Shown piece after piece: positions 63,461 to 64,000 of a DNA stretch of 64,000 nt. The notes below the pieces were generated by a model. The model was given only the letters and a program-made list of their open reading frames with translations, did not search any database and was not told the origin of the DNA. The stretch's first letter is position 1. Every line of letters begins with the position of its first letter. The position numbers and the translations under genes were made by a program. The stretch comes from Candidatus Rifleibacteriota bacterium (GTDB lineage: Bacteria > Muiribacteriota > Ozemobacteria > Ozemobacterales > Ozemobacteraceae), in contig JADFXM010000001.1 of the NCBI GenBank assembly GCA_015233565.1, forward strand, positions 248,001-312,000, read 5' to 3'.

Positions 63461-64000
63461 TATCGGTTACCTCCTCTATAATTTAGAGGCCTCGTAGTAT
63501 TAAGAGATTTTGAAATCAACTTCACTCTTTTTCCCCAGTTCTGGCATGTAATAGCCCATGGAGAGCCGCCTTGCCAAATTTGAACTAATGGTCCACCCGA
63601 GGCTCTGGAATCATTGATTTCCACTTGGTAAGCCTGTGTTCCATTTCTATAAACCAATAAAGCGTCAGCATACTGCTTTTCAGGCGCTTTTCCAGTTTGG
63701 TAGACAGCTTTTTTGAAACTGAATGGACCTACTTTCGAGGTTGACTTTAATTTTTTCGTTGAATTTTGACTTTGTGAATACGCTGAAGCACTATTAGAAT
63801 CTGCTTCCTGAACATTTTTAACAGTTAAAGGAAAGGTCGGAAGATCGTAAGGGATAATCGAATCTTCGCTTAACAATGGCTCGGCATTGAAAGGATCATA
63901 ATCTTTTTGTTTATTTTTAACGCTACCATCTTTACTAGGATAAATATCTATTACTCTTATTGGCCTGAGGTCTTTAACTGCCAAATAAACAACAGCCTGC
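63460..64000 (-). CDS. Protein of unknown function, 5' end cut by window edge
   Basis: The frame stays open to the right edge (AVVYLAVKDLRPIRVIDIYP before the first listed residues), so the start is outside. The visible part is about 179 residues. A Ser/Lys-rich middle (NSASAYSQSQNSTKKLKS) is followed by a beta-rich C-terminus (YADALLVYRNGTQAYQVEIND, then PLVQIWQGGSPWAITCQNWG). No family recognised. Its TAA overlaps the ATG of the elicitor-like gene by 1 nt, suggesting a functional pair, possibly both acting outside the cytoplasm. Confidence 0.6.
   Translation of the reverse strand, partial: QAVVYLAVKDLRPIRVIDIYPSKDGSVKNKQKDYDPFNAEPLLSEDSIIPYDLPTFPLTVKNVQEADSNSASAYSQSQNSTKKLKSTSKVGPFSFKKAVYQTGKAPEKQYADALLVYRNGTQAYQVEINDSRASGGPLVQIWQGGSPWAITCQNWGKRVKLISKSLNTTRPLNYRGGNR

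Overview
The window looks like an AT-rich (roughly 40% G+C by eye), gene-dense chromosomal segment of a Gram-negative-type bacterium. The evidence is lipoprotein signals, OmpH-like periplasmic proteins, a PorV-family outer-membrane protein, type IV pilus genes and a surface-glycan locus. The mix of PorV-like protein, giant Ig-repeat secreted protein, HEAT-repeat proteins, tandem PEP/pyruvate-binding proteins and many prepilins does not fit a well-studied phylum. My best guess is an uncultured lineage such as Candidatus Riflebacteria or a relative of the deltaproteobacterial groups. That is inference only; no marker gene in the window settles it.

Layout, left to right. 1-2.8 kb (minus strand): a PilB-type pilus ATPase cut by the window edge, a shikimate dehydrogenase gene (aroE) interrupted by one in-frame TAA, and a STAS anti-sigma-factor antagonist. 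3.0-14.5 kb (minus): a PorV/PorQ-family protein, a TPR lipoprotein and a 3214-residue Ig-like repeat protein ending in a FlgD/type-9-like C-terminal domain. 14.5-15.3 kb: an interspersed repeat and a tRNA-Gln(TTG) with its own promoter and terminator. 15.3-22.7 kb (minus): two paralogous PEP/pyruvate-binding proteins, one carrying two receiver-like domains, and a HEAT-repeat protein. 23.1-25.1 kb (plus): tungstate-uptake genes tupA and tupB without an adjacent ATPase.

25.2-34.3 kb (plus): two OmpH-like periplasmic proteins, a 1397-residue secreted protein, a small exported protein and three prepilin-like proteins. I read this as a minor-pilin and tip-adhesin locus. 34.4-47.0 kb: a pseudaminic-acid (nonulosonic acid) cluster (SpsF/PseF-like, WbqC-like, PseI, PseG, PseB, PseC), a DUF115/Maf-type glycosylation protein, an O-antigen-ligase-like protein with a TPR tail and a GT-C membrane protein. 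Together they would make a sialic-acid-like sugar and attach it to a surface protein or glycan. 47.1-48.9 kb: an unusual CX4CH haem-type lipoprotein and a repeat-rich secreted protein.

48.9-54.5 kb: two families of small non-coding repeats (about 217 bp and exactly 220 bp) around a TPR lipoprotein and a zinc-ribbon DnaB-like ATPase. 54.5-62.0 kb (minus): an LplT-PlsC-acyl-ACP-synthetase fusion, an MFS-like transporter with a HEAT-repeat tail, and an overlapping Cache-HAMP sensor without an output domain. 62.4-64.0 kb (minus): a transglutaminase-elicitor-like secreted protein and a gene cut by the window edge.

The most noteworthy items are the two mobile-looking repeat families (one with 6-bp direct repeats that are reverse complements of each other at the two loci), the PEP/pyruvate-binding pair lacking recognisable phosphohistidine and PEP-utiliser domains, the outputless Cache-HAMP/transporter pair, the PorV plus giant Ig protein pair, and the candidate pilus-tip locus. 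I saw no CRISPR array, prophage or intact insertion sequence.
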